This document shows, one piece after another, positions 26,592-34,422 of a stretch of DNA of 64,000 nt. Position numbers and translations under genes: made by a program. Under the pieces are notes generated by a model. That model did not search any database. It had not been told where the DNA came from and was given only the letters and a program-made list of their open reading frames with translations. The stretch's first letter is position 1. The number at the start of each line of letters is the position of its first letter. This stretch comes from Halosimplex pelagicum (lineage in GTDB: Archaea > Halobacteriota > Halobacteria > Halobacteriales > Haloarculaceae): NCBI RefSeq assembly GCF_013415905.1, contig NZ_CP058909.1, positions 3,596,001 to 3,660,000 of the forward strand. The letters run 5' to 3'.

Positions 26592-27392
26592 ATGGACCAC
26601 TTCGAGCGGAGCGGCTCCGTCCGCGGCCCGGGCGCCGCCGCGCTCGCGGGCCGGACCGTCGCTGTCGCGGTCGTCGCCCTCCTGGCCGTCACCGCCGCGG
26701 TCGGCCTGGGAGTGGTCGCGCTCGGCGGCGGGCCGGGCCCCGCGGTCGACGCGCAGAACGCCACCGCGTCACCGGCCGACGGCACCGGACCCTCGCCGGG
26801 CGACTCGGCGGAGACGGTCGTCGGCGGCGCCGACCCGGTCGCGCTGACCGACGACAGAGAGTCGGCCGCGACGGCGGGGTCGGCGGGTACCGCCGCGGGC
26901 GCGAGTGCCGAGATCGACACGACGCTGATCGAGCGGGCGATCCACGAGCGGGTCAACGAGATCCGCCGCGATCGGGACCTCCCGACGTTGGCCTCCGACG
27001 AGGACCTGGCGGAGATCGCCACCTACTACAGCCGCCGGATGGCCGACGAGGAGTTCTTCTCGCACACCGGGCCCGACGGGCAGACTCTGCTCGACCGCTA
27101 CGACCGCTTCGGCTACGACTGTCGGGTCGACACCGGCGGGCAGCGGTACGTGACCGGCGGCGAGAACCTCGCGTACACGTACGCCTACACCCCGGTGCAG
27201 ACCGAGGGCGGCGTCGTCAGCTACGACGGCAACGAGACCGAAATCGCCCGCGGCATCGTCGAGGGGTGGATGAACTCCCCGGGCCACCGGGAGAACCTCC
27301 TGCGGCCCTACTGGAACCGCGAGGGGATCGGCGTCGTCCTCGACCCCGAGAACGGCCAGACCCAGGTGATCGCCACGCAGAACTTCTGTTGA
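26592..27392 (+). CDS. membrane-anchored CAP/SCP-family (CAP domain) protein
   Basis: 266 residues. One N-terminal membrane segment (about 23-46; VAVAVVALLAVTAAVGLGVVAL) anchors an extracellular protein. A disordered Ala/Ser/Gly linker (about 50-105) leads to a CAP domain (about 110-266). The domain shows IHERVNEIRRDRDLPTL, YYSRRMADEEFFSHTGPDG with the site His, GENLAYTY, and WMNSPGHRENLLRPYWNREGIGV, the hallmark second-His segment. The Cys at 177 (YDCR) may pair with the C-terminal Cys. CAP domains in prokaryotes are secreted and mostly uncharacterised; some bind lipids or metals. Confidence 0.9.
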   Translation: MDHFERSGSVRGPGAAALAGRTVAVAVVALLAVTAAVGLGVVALGGGPGPAVDAQNATASPADGTGPSPGDSAETVVGGADPVALTDDRESAATAGSAGTAAGASAEIDTTLIERAIHERVNEIRRDRDLPTLASDEDLAEIATYYSRRMADEEFFSHTGPDGQTLLDRYDRFGYDCRVDTGGQRYVTGGENLAYTYAYTPVQTEGGVVSYDGNETEIARGIVEGWMNSPGHRENLLRPYWNREGIGVVLDPENGQTQVIATQNFC

Positions 27393-27426
27393 GCGGCGTT
27401 CGGTCGCCGGTGAGGCGCCGACGGGC

Positions 27427-28737
27427 TCAGTCGGCCCGGCGGGCCAACACGAGCCCGGTTATCGACCCGACCGCGGCGATGCCGGCGAGGGTGAGGAACA
27501 GGGCGGTCGCGTCCGCGACGGCGAGGATACCGCCGGCGATGGTGCCGCCGAGCGCGCCGACGCCGAACACGCCGAGGTAGGTGAACCCGTAGGAGAGCCC
27601 GCGCGTGCCCGAGGGCGTGTACTCGGCGACGGTCGCCTGGTACATCGGCTGGACGACGAACAGGAACGCGCCGAGCACCGCGCCCAGGGCCATCAGCGGG
27701 ACGAATCCCGCCTCGGAGACGGGGACGAACAGGACCGCCAGGACCGCGAGCGCGCCGAACGACCCCGCGAGGCCGTACTCGACGGGGATCCGGTCGGTGA
27801 GCTTCCCGCCCGCGTACTGGCCGAGGACGCCGACCAGCAGGAGCCCCGAGTAGAAGTACCGCTGGGGCTCGATCCGCCGGCCCGCGCCCGACTCGACGCC
27901 GAGGGTAGACCTGACGGACTCGGGGAGAAGGGCGTCGGCCGGGATCGGCTCGAAGCCCGGCAGCCCCCGGAGCAGTTCCGGAAGGAAGGTGAGGACGCCG
28001 CGGTAGTACAGTCCCGAGCACATCACGACGACGAACACGAGCGCGAACCCACCTGCGAGGAGGCGTCGCGACTCCGTCAGGAACTCGCCGAGGTCGTCGA
28101 CGCCGCTGGAGGCCTTCGACCCGCCGTCGGCAGCAGCGGAGTCGTTTACTGCCGCGGTCTCGTCGAAGTCCGCCCGGGCGGCGTAGACGGCCGCGAGCAC
28201 GGCGGGCGCACCCAGCACGAGCGCGACGGTGCGCCACTCGACGAACAGCAGCATGACCGTGGCCGCCAGCGGGCCGAGCCCGATGCCGAGGTTGCCCGCG
28301 ATGCCGTGGTAGGCAAGTCCCGTCCCGCGCTCTTCGACGCCCTTGCTGATGAGCGAGAGGCCCGCGGGGTGGTAGACGCTGGCGGCGATCCCCCACAGCA
28401 CCAGCGCCGCGGCGACGACGAGCATGTTCGGCGCCAGCCCGAGCAGGACGTAGGAGAGCCCCATCCCGAGCAGGCAGACGCTGATGAGCCGCCGCGAGCC
28501 GATCCGGTCGACGAGGACCCCGCCGGGGAGCGCGCCGAGGCCGAAGAGTCCGTAGCCCAGCGTGACGACCACACCGACCGTCGCCGTCGTCACGTCGACG
28601 CTCGCGACGCCGAGCGGGATCGTCTCGAACTCGACGAGCCAGACGACGACGAACAGCGGGACCGTCATCTCGTAGGTGTGGACCGCCGCGTGGGCCAGCG
28701 ACGCGATCCCCGTGATCGCCCTATCGTTGCCGTTCAC
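27427..28737 (-). CDS. MFS transporter (DHA1-like)
   Basis: 436 residues from a GTG, with twelve predicted helices. The first half carries the loop motif GGVLVDRIGSRRLISVCLLG and the helix-5 motif region GNLGIGLGPL. The second half has GQYAGGKLTDRIPVEYGLAG. A cytoplasmic mid-loop (about 190-220) is rich in Asp, Ser and Ala. SLISKGVEERGTGLAYHG is like the drug/sugar efflux branch. Substrate is unknown. It is convergent with the CAP protein gene, with a 34-base gap. Confidence 0.88.
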   Translation of the reverse strand: MNGNDRAITGIASLAHAAVHTYEMTVPLFVVVWLVEFETIPLGVASVDVTTATVGVVVTLGYGLFGLGALPGGVLVDRIGSRRLISVCLLGMGLSYVLLGLAPNMLVVAAALVLWGIAASVYHPAGLSLISKGVEERGTGLAYHGIAGNLGIGLGPLAATVMLLFVEWRTVALVLGAPAVLAAVYAARADFDETAAVNDSAAADGGSKASSGVDDLGEFLTESRRLLAGGFALVFVVVMCSGLYYRGVLTFLPELLRGLPGFEPIPADALLPESVRSTLGVESGAGRRIEPQRYFYSGLLLVGVLGQYAGGKLTDRIPVEYGLAGSFGALAVLAVLFVPVSEAGFVPLMALGAVLGAFLFVVQPMYQATVAEYTPSGTRGLSYGFTYLGVFGVGALGGTIAGGILAVADATALFLTLAGIAAVGSITGLVLARRAD

Positions 28738-28822
28738 TGGACTCCCGTACCTCGGCGAGCGTCTTTATCCCGACGATAGCGGAACTCTCCCCGTGCCCGC
28801 GGCGACCGTGTCATCGCGGCCG

Positions 28823-29542
28823 TCACTCCGCCTCGACGACCTCGTTGCGCAACGTCCCGACGCCCTCGTAGGTGATCTCGACGGTCTCGCCCGGTTCGAC
28901 CGTCCCCGGGTTCGCCGGACTCCCGAACGCGACGCAGTCGCCGGGCCGGAACGTGAACCGGCGAGAGAGATAGGAGACGACCTCGTAGGGGTCGAACAGC
29001 ATCAGCTCCGTGTTGGCATCCTGCCGGAGTTCACCGCCCACGGTGGTCTCGATGTCCAGGTCCGTCGGGTCCACGTCCGTCTCGATCCACGGCCCCAGCG
29101 GCGCCGAGGTGTCGAACGCTTTCCGAGCGGTTCGGCCCTGCTGGTCGAGCGCGTCCACGTCGTTCATGACGGTGTATCCGCGAACGACTTCGGGCACGTC
29201 CTCCGGCGCCACGTCGCGACAGCGCTCGTCGATCACGGCGACGAGCTCGCCCGCGTAGGTCAGCTCGTCGGTCCACTCGGGGTAGTAGACGGGGTCCTCG
29301 GGACCGACGAGCGCGGCCGGGGGTTTGATGAAGAAGTCCGGTTCCTCGGGGCGTTCGTAGTCCATCTGGTCGAGCGTCGCGGCGTAGTTGCGGCCGACGC
29401 AGTACAGCGCCGACGGCGAGCAGGGGTAGGTCAACTCGCCGTCGCGGCCGACGACGTACTCGCCGTCGTCGGTGACCACCGTCCCGTCCTCGTAGCGGCC
29501 CTCGACGACGCCTTCGGGGGTCTGCAGTCGTGCCAGTCGCAT
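28823..29542 (-). CDS. fumarylacetoacetate hydrolase (FAH) family protein
   Basis: 239 residues. The FAH fold is clear: YCVGRNYAATLDQM, FFIKPPAALVGP, and the metal-binding acidic residues in ELTYAGELVAVID (Glu) and YTVMNDVDALD (Asp). A C-terminal VAFGSPANPGTVEPGETVEITYEG replaces the usual GTPxGVG with GSPANPG. Such enzymes are acylpyruvate hydrolases, hydratases or decarboxylases; which one is not readable here. The start MRLARLQTPEG is at 29542, supported by a TATA-like GATTGTTATC about 26 bases upstream. Confidence 0.88.
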   Translation of the reverse strand: MRLARLQTPEGVVEGRYEDGTVVTDDGEYVVGRDGELTYPCSPSALYCVGRNYAATLDQMDYERPEEPDFFIKPPAALVGPEDPVYYPEWTDELTYAGELVAVIDERCRDVAPEDVPEVVRGYTVMNDVDALDQQGRTARKAFDTSAPLGPWIETDVDPTDLDIETTVGGELRQDANTELMLFDPYEVVSYLSRRFTFRPGDCVAFGSPANPGTVEPGETVEITYEGVGTLRNEVVEAE

Positions 29543-29592
29543 GGCTCGCCGTTGGACGCTCTCCGATAACAATCCCCGGTATCCCCGGCGAG

Positions 29593-30885
29593 CTACTCGT
29601 ACTCCCGCAGGGAGCGCTGGCCGTCGGGACCGCCCGGAGCGTCTCGACCGTCCGACCCGTCCGCGTCGTCGTCCGCGGACGCGACGGACGGCGAGTCGTC
29701 CGCCGTCGCGCCGTCGCCCGTCCCCGACGATCGGCCCTCGAACCCGGCGAGGCTGGCCTGGTCGCTCTCCGCGAAGTCGAGCTTCGAGACGCGGACGCCC
29801 AGTTTGCGGACGCGGTCGTCGTCGAACTCCTCTAAGAGATCGAGCGCGGTCGACTCCAGCAGGTCCGGGTCGTCGACCGGCCCCGGGAGCGACTCGGCGC
29901 GCGTGTTCACGTCGTAGGGCGGCGTGACGACCTTGATCCCGATGGTCCGATAGAGTGCCCCCTCGCGCTGGGCGCGGTCGGCCACGTCGCCGGCCAGCGC
30001 GCGCACCTTCTCGCGCTTGCGCTCGCCGTCGTCGGTCGCCTGGGTGAACGCCGACTCCCGCGAGAGGCTCTTCGGTTCGCCGACGGGCGTCACCTCGCGT
30101 GGGTCCTCGCCGCGGGCGTAGCGCCGGACCTCTAGCCCGCGCTCGCCGAACCGCTCCCGAACCCGCTCGGAGTCGGCGGCCGCCAGGTCACCCGCCGTCT
30201 CGATACCCATGTCGCGCAGCTGTCGGGCGGTGACGGGGCCGACGTTGTGGATCTCGGCCACGTCCAGCGGGGCGAGAAAGTCACGGACCTCGCCGGGTTC
30301 GACGACGACGAGGCCGTCGGGTTTGTCGTAGTCGCTGGCGATCTTCGCCGCGCTCATCGTCGGCGCGACGCCGACGCTCGCGACGACGCCCACCTCCTCG
30401 TCGATGCGCTCCTTCAACTCCGCCGCGAACGCCTCGACTTCGTCCCACGCGACCCGGTCGGTCACGTCGAGGTACGCCTCGTCGATGCTGACCTCCCGGA
30501 CCACCTCGGCGGCGTCGTGGAGGATCGACTTCACGTCCGCCGCCACCTCGCCGTAGTAGTCCAGGTCGACCGGTCGGTAGAACCCCGCCGCCTCGACGTC
30601 CAGATCCGGGTCCCGCGCGGCCTCGACCTTCCGCGGGAGCCGTTCGAGGGCCTCGGAGATGGCCATCGCGCTCTCGACGCCGAACTCTCGGGCCTCGTAG
30701 CTGGCGGTGGCCACGGCGCCGTGGGCCTCCTCCGACTCGTATCCCATGCCGACGACGAGCGGCTGGCCCTCCAGCGCGGGCTCGCGCAGGCGTTCGCAGG
30801 CGGCGTAGAAACAGTCCATGTCGACGTGACACACCACTTGGTCGGGCGTCGCGTCGGTTCCCAGCGTCTCGAGGTCGCCGCTCAT
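29593..30885 (-). CDS. dinB: DNA polymerase IV (Y-family translesion polymerase)
   Basis: 430 residues. Catalytic carboxylates lie in VDMDCFYAACE (about 22) and VSIDEAYLD (about 135). The helix-hairpin-helix thumb reads DVAEIHNVGPVTARQLRDMGI, and the little-finger domain reads RESAFTQATDDGERKREKVRAL and LGVRVSKLDF. A disordered Ser/Asp tail (about 370-425) ends in QRSLREYE, which resembles a PIP-box-like clamp-binding end (Q-x2-L-x2-Y-type; not fully canonical). It performs error-prone synthesis past lesions. Confidence 0.95.
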   Translation of the reverse strand: MSGDLETLGTDATPDQVVCHVDMDCFYAACERLREPALEGQPLVVGMGYESEEAHGAVATASYEAREFGVESAMAISEALERLPRKVEAARDPDLDVEAAGFYRPVDLDYYGEVAADVKSILHDAAEVVREVSIDEAYLDVTDRVAWDEVEAFAAELKERIDEEVGVVASVGVAPTMSAAKIASDYDKPDGLVVVEPGEVRDFLAPLDVAEIHNVGPVTARQLRDMGIETAGDLAAADSERVRERFGERGLEVRRYARGEDPREVTPVGEPKSLSRESAFTQATDDGERKREKVRALAGDVADRAQREGALYRTIGIKVVTPPYDVNTRAESLPGPVDDPDLLESTALDLLEEFDDDRVRKLGVRVSKLDFAESDQASLAGFEGRSSGTGDGATADDSPSVASADDDADGSDGRDAPGGPDGQRSLREYE

Positions 30886-31006
30886 CGGTGTCGGCGCCTC
30901 CCGGTCGGCGTCGGTCGGCAGTCCGCGATCCGGCGCTCGCTCGCGGCCATCGCTTCTGTCCCCTCTCTAGCGTCGCGGGGCAAGAACCCCTCGCCAGCGG
31001 CGTCGG

Positions 31007-31678
31007 TCATCCGTCTGCGCGAGCGAGCGCCGGCGCTTTGGAACCGCGTGGCATCGCCGCGCCGGTCGGCGTACTCGTCCCGTTCGCTGCGGGTGTGCCC
31101 TCGGGCGCGGCGGTGCCGTTCAGCCCCGGCGTGAGCGTTCCGTTCGGCGCAGCCGTCCCGTTGCCCGGGGTCGCGGTGCCGTTGGGCGGCGTCCCCGGCG
31201 GCGTCACCGCGCCCGGCGTCGGCGTCGGGGTGGGCGTCGGTGTCGCGGTCGGCGTCGGCGAGGGCGTCGGGTCCGCGGGCCGGCGGTCGAGGACGAGCCG
31301 GTCGCCGTCCGAGCCGTTCCAGACGACGTAGAGCTGCTCGTAGACCGCGCCGGGGACTCGACACTCGCTGCCGCGGGTGACGTTCTCGACGGGCGTCGCA
31401 CAGGTCCCGTCCTCGGCGTCGGCGAAGGTGCCGAGCGACCCGCGCGTCGCCGACTCGACGGAGACGTGCGAGCCGTTGAGGCGGTCGCCGCCGTAGTGGG
31501 TGACCACCACGTCCGTCCCGTCGGCCTCGAAGACGAAACTCGCCCGCGGGCGGTCCGGGTCGGTCGGCCCGCCCGAGATGGACGTGACCACCGACATCGC
31601 CAGCAGTACCGCCGCCAGCGCCATCGCCAGGAGGATGACGTTCTCCGAGACCGCGCGACCGCCCCAGCGTCCGTTCAC
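31007..31678 (-). CDS. archaeal type IV pilin-like protein with Thr/Pro/Asn-rich tail
   Basis: 223 residues. Class III (FlaK/PibD-type) signal: GGRAVSENVILLAMALAAVLL, with predicted processing next to the VSEN hydrophobic helix, as in haloarchaeal DUF1628-type pilins. A small beta domain (about 45-125) with four Cys-containing loops (GTCATP, GSECRV) follows. The last ~95 residues are low complexity: Thr-Pro repeats, then NGT repeats, giving many N-glycosylation sequons. It probably forms a surface filament or a secreted adhesin. It is a single gene, followed downstream by dinB on the same strand. Confidence 0.78.
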   Translation of the reverse strand: MNGRWGGRAVSENVILLAMALAAVLLAMSVVTSISGGPTDPDRPRASFVFEADGTDVVVTHYGGDRLNGSHVSVESATRGSLGTFADAEDGTCATPVENVTRGSECRVPGAVYEQLYVVWNGSDGDRLVLDRRPADPTPSPTPTATPTPTPTPTPGAVTPPGTPPNGTATPGNGTAAPNGTLTPGLNGTAAPEGTPAANGTSTPTGAAMPRGSKAPALARADG

Positions 31679-32415
31679 ACACTCCCGTTTCCGTCCTCCC
31701 CAATAGAGTTACTGGCCGAGGGGTACGACAAAACATCCGAGAGTGTCTCATAGGGGAGACCGGTGCGGGCGCGAGAACTGCCGGGACAGCGACGACCGCA
31801 CCGACCACTGCTCGACTCGCGGCCGCGAACAGCGTGAAAGCCCCCGGCCGCTCCGGCCGAGGGCCTCGCTGTCACCGAAAATCGGAGATTTTCGAGATGA
31901 CGAGAGAGCAAGCTCTCTCGAACCACGCGCTTCACTCGCTTCGCTCGTTCCAGTGCTTGCGTCGTCCGTCTTCCCGGAGCGGCCGGCCCCTTTCATTCCC
32001 GCCCGTATCGGCTGATCGGCCAGTCTGTGTGGGTGGGAATGAAAGGGGCGACGCGCTCGACGACGGCGGACGAAGCAAGCACCGCAGGCCGAAGGCCGAG
32101 GAGCGCAGCGAGGCCCCCAAGTCGAGCGAGTCGGGGCTTTCACGCTGTCTGCGGCCGCGGTTCTCTGTTCGCCTTTCCCTGCAACCGAGGACGTGCCACT
32201 GATCGCGCAGTTATCGTACCCGGTTCCGCAGTAACGCGCACCCGTCGCTCCCGTCGAAGTACGCCGATAAAAGCCTCGAGGTGCGACGGGGTGGCCAATC
32301 CCCGTCGCGAGTCGCCCGCTCGTTCGTGTACGGTGCCAATATTCCGGGAGTTCACGACGCTGGTTCACGTCGGGAGCCCCGTATGGCTCCACCTGCATGT
32401 TATTGCCACACATAC
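31679..32415. other. 737-base intergenic region holding a large nested palindrome
   Basis: No credible gene was found. The left two thirds is a nested inverted repeat described as its own entry. The right part (32165-32415) is somewhat lower in GC, contains the AT-rich patches GATAAAAGCC and CAATATTCC, and shows no reading frame with haloarchaeal codon use. It forms the downstream flank of the three-gene small operon. Confidence 0.6.
31818..32159. repeat. ~340-bp nested palindrome (foldback element) with ~27-bp terminal inverted repeats
   Basis: Outer arms 31818-31844 and 32133-32159 are near-perfect reverse complements: both contain GCGGCCGCG and, on the right arm, GGGGCTTTCACGCTGT. Inside, an arm around 31955-31972 (GTGCTTGCGTCGTCC) pairs with one around 32067-32081. 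A central pair, CCCCTTTCATTCCC (31986-31999) and GGGAATGAAAGGGG (32034-32047), flanks a loop of about 34 bases. The whole unit could fold into one long hairpin. There is no transposase inside. It resembles a miniature foldback or extragenic palindrome; a non-coding RNA is an alternative. Confidence 0.7.
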
Positions 32416-32619
32416 TTAGTCGTTCCCCCTCCGGTACGGTTTGCAGGCGTCGGGGTCGGTCCGCCTGTCGACCAGTTCGCTCGCGTGATACGACTCGCGG
32501 CAGCTCCGGCAGTAGGCGCTCGGGATTGTCGCGGCGGGTCTCAGCGCCGTGTGGCCGTTCGGGCAGGCCACCCGGTAGGGCTCCGCGAGCAGTTCGGCCA
32601 GCTCGTCAGGGGCCACCAT
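32416..32619 (-). CDS. 67-residue zinc-ribbon protein
   Basis: Begins MVAPDELAELLAEPYRVACP. The Cys pattern is C-P-N-G-H (near 20) and C-R-S-C (near 39-42), a C-x4-H ... CxxC zinc-binding arrangement; one late Cys follows. It is basic at the C-terminus (CKPYRRGND). It overlaps the upstream small zinc-ribbon gene by 14 bases, so the three genes at 32416-33104 are one translationally packed unit. No named family is recognised. Confidence 0.6.
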   Translation of the reverse strand: MVAPDELAELLAEPYRVACPNGHTALRPAATIPSAYCRSCRESYHASELVDRRTDPDACKPYRRGND

Positions 32620-32773
32620 CCGTCGCCTCCGCGAGCGCGCCCGTCCGTTCGTGGTCGCCGATGCAGCCACACCGCGGGCACGGGACCGCTCCGACGGCCC
32701 CGACGCCGAACTCTAACCCGCAGGCGCGACACCGATAGACCACCCGCGAATCCGGTCGCGGCGCGTCAGCCAT
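32606..32773 (-). CDS. 55-residue rubredoxin-like zinc-ribbon protein
   Basis: Sequence YRCRACGLEFGVG...VPCPRCGCIGDHERTG. Two CxxC knuckles 19 residues apart form a classic zinc ribbon. It is the middle gene of three, overlapping the HicB-like gene by 8 bases and the next zinc-ribbon gene by 14. The function is not predictable beyond likely nucleic-acid or protein binding. Confidence 0.65.
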   Translation of the reverse strand: MADAPRPDSRVVYRCRACGLEFGVGAVGAVPCPRCGCIGDHERTGALAEATDGGP

Positions 32774-33104
32774 CGCGTCCCCCACGGTCGTTCGCTGAGG
32801 ATGGTTTCTCGTCGGAGGTCCCGCTCGCCACTCCGTCATCCCCCGACCGCCGGTCGCCCGTCTCGGCGATCCGCCGGCAGTACGCCGCGGCGGCGTCGGC
32901 CGCGGTGTCGCCGTGGCCCTCCGCGGCGACGCCTGTCTGGGTCGCCCGCCAGCCGCCGCCGCACTCCTCCAGCACGATGGTCGTCCAGCGCCGCCGGTGC
33001 CAGGGCGCGTCCTCGTCGTCCGATCCCTCGGTCGGCGCCGGCCGACGGTCGCCCGCCGCGCCGTCGCCTGCCGTGCCGTCGTCCGCGTACTCGCTCGCCG
33101 TCAC
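32766..33104 (-). CDS. HicB-like small protein, first gene of a three-gene mini-operon
   Basis: 112 residues from a GTG at 33104. After a disordered acidic N-terminus (about 1-38) comes WTTIVLEECGGGWRATQTGVAAEGHGDTAADAA with AYCRRIAE. This is the beta-beta-alpha pattern of the HicB antitoxin fold. The C-terminal 30 residues are disordered. No HicA toxin (short, His-containing dsRBD-like) is seen next to it; instead there are two zinc ribbons. A TATA-like CTTTTGGA (33127-33134) about 27 bases upstream supports the GTG; an in-frame GTG at 33146 is an alternative. Confidence 0.55.
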   Translation of the reverse strand: MTASEYADDGTAGDGAAGDRRPAPTEGSDDEDAPWHRRRWTTIVLEECGGGWRATQTGVAAEGHGDTAADAAAAYCRRIAETGDRRSGDDGVASGTSDEKPSSANDRGGRDG

Positions 33105-33153
33105 ACCTCCGACCAGCGCCCCCTGTCCAAAAGCCGTTAGCCGCACCTCCGGA

Positions 33154-33230
33154 GTGAAAGTGAACGCCGAATTTCGGGGGTGATCGCCGCGCCGTCCCGC
33201 GGGTGAAAGTGGTTTTTCGGCCGTGAAAGT
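33154..33230. repeat. three GTGAAAGT direct repeats in an intergenic region
   Basis: Exact octamer GTGAAAGT at 33154, 33203 and 33223; the last two are 20 bases apart, two helical turns. They lie between the CDP-alcohol transferase gene and the HicB-like gene, upstream of the latter's promoter. A binding site for a regulator of the small operon is the simplest reading. Confidence 0.4.
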
Positions 33231-33296
33231 AGTCGGCAGCGAACCGGTAGGTATCCGTCGGTCGCTCGAACGCCGATAGCGACTCCAGTCGCCCCT

Positions 33297-33905
33297 CTAC
33301 AGCGCCTTCATGGCGTAGTAGAACCGCTGGAGCGCCGTGAAGTGGCCGACGACGGCGAAGAAGACGAGCAGCCAGCCCACCACCGTGAGCCCCGAGAACG
33401 GCTGGGTGACGAAGGCGGCGACGGCGCCGACGGCGACGACCAGCGCCAGGCGGTCGGCGCGGCCGACGAGCCCGCCGTAGACCCGGTCGAGGCCGACCGC
33501 CTGGGCCTGCGTCCCGAGATAGGAGGTCATCAGGACGCCGGTGACGGCCGCCAGCCCCAGCGCGTAGGCCTCGATGCCGGCGGCCAGTCCGGATATCATC
33601 GCGATGTCGGCGTAGCGGTCGAGGACGTGGTCGAGCAGGTCGCCCGCGTCGCTGCCGGTGCCGGTCTCGCGGGCGAGCTCGCCGTCGACGAGGTCGAGCC
33701 AGCCGTTGAGCGCCACCGCGACGGCGCCGCCGAGGTAGATGAGGGGGTCGCGGCGCGGCGCGACGGCGAAGGCGGCACCGCCGACGAGCGCCAGCGCGAG
33801 GGCGAGCGCGCTCACCCCGTTGGGCGTCAGACCGACGCGCTTCGCGAGGGTGACCGACGGCGCGATGGCGCCTTTCACCGCGGGGCGGAACCGGTCCAGC
33901 GTCAT
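33297..33905 (-). CDS. CDP-alcohol phosphatidyltransferase family protein
   Basis: 202 residues with about six membrane helices. The family motif D-G-x2-A-R-x8-G-x3-D-x3-D is intact in DLVDGELARETGTGSDAGDLLDHVLD (about 68-93, here the part DGELAR ... GDLLDHVLD). It transfers an alcohol phosphate onto CDP-archaeol to make a phospholipid headgroup; serine, inositol phosphate or glycerol phosphate are possible acceptors. It starts 10 bases after the kinase gene, the third member of a hisC / kinase / transferase operon. Confidence 0.9.
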   Translation of the reverse strand: MTLDRFRPAVKGAIAPSVTLAKRVGLTPNGVSALALALALVGGAAFAVAPRRDPLIYLGGAVAVALNGWLDLVDGELARETGTGSDAGDLLDHVLDRYADIAMISGLAAGIEAYALGLAAVTGVLMTSYLGTQAQAVGLDRVYGGLVGRADRLALVVAVGAVAAFVTQPFSGLTVVGWLLVFFAVVGHFTALQRFYYAMKAL

Positions 33906-33915
33906 CTGGGTCCGG

Positions 33916-34422
33916 TCATAGATAGTCGAGGAACGAAACTGTACCGGCCTGGGGCTCGCGCTCGCCGGCCACCACGGCCCCGATCGCCGCCGCGACTTCG
34001 TCGGGCTCGCGCTCCGTCGCGTCGACCTCGTAGACGCTCCCCTCGCCGTGGCGCTCGACGGCTTCGGTGAGGATCACGTCCAGCGCCTCCGACTCGGCGT
34101 TCTCCTCGGCCTTGGCGTCCGACTCACCGCGGTCGACGAGCCGACGCTCAAGCTCCTCGGGGTGGGTCCGGAGAACGACCACGCGGTCGGCGTCGAAGTG
34201 GTGGGCCAGATGGGACTCGAACAGCACGTCGTCGCGGCCGTCGAGGTACTCTGCGACGGCGTCGATGTCCGCGACCGCCGAATCCCGCTCGTCGTCGTGC
34301 TCGACGACGAACTCCTCCTCGTGGATCACCTCGTTGAGGTGGAGTATCTCCAGATCGCTGTCGAGACGCTCCACGGCGGTCGTCTTCCCGGTGCCGGGCG
34401 TGCCGGTGACGGCGACGCGCAT
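33916..34422 (-). CDS. adenylate kinase-like P-loop nucleotide kinase (Fap7/AK6 type)
   Basis: 168 residues. Walker A GTPGTGKTT starts at about residue 7, followed by a short NMP-binding helix and VLFESHLAHHF (Walker-B-like strand of the AK6 group). VVLRTHPEELERRLVDRG gives the lid arginines. AK6/Fap7 proteins combine adenylate kinase activity with small-subunit ribosome assembly. Its ATG overlaps the hisC stop by one base, so it is translationally coupled to hisC. A far longer in-frame reading upstream is only an open shadow of hisC. Confidence 0.88.
   Translation of the reverse strand: MRVAVTGTPGTGKTTAVERLDSDLEILHLNEVIHEEEFVVEHDDERDSAVADIDAVAEYLDGRDDVLFESHLAHHFDADRVVVLRTHPEELERRLVDRGESDAKAEENAESEALDVILTEAVERHGEGSVYEVDATEREPDEVAAAIGAVVAGEREPQAGTVSFLDYL

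Noticed and set aside
31748..32413. 221-codon minus-strand frame through the palindromic region
   Set aside because: It reads through complementary arms, is Arg/Ser-rich and has no domain; the DNA signal is the palindrome, not a protein.
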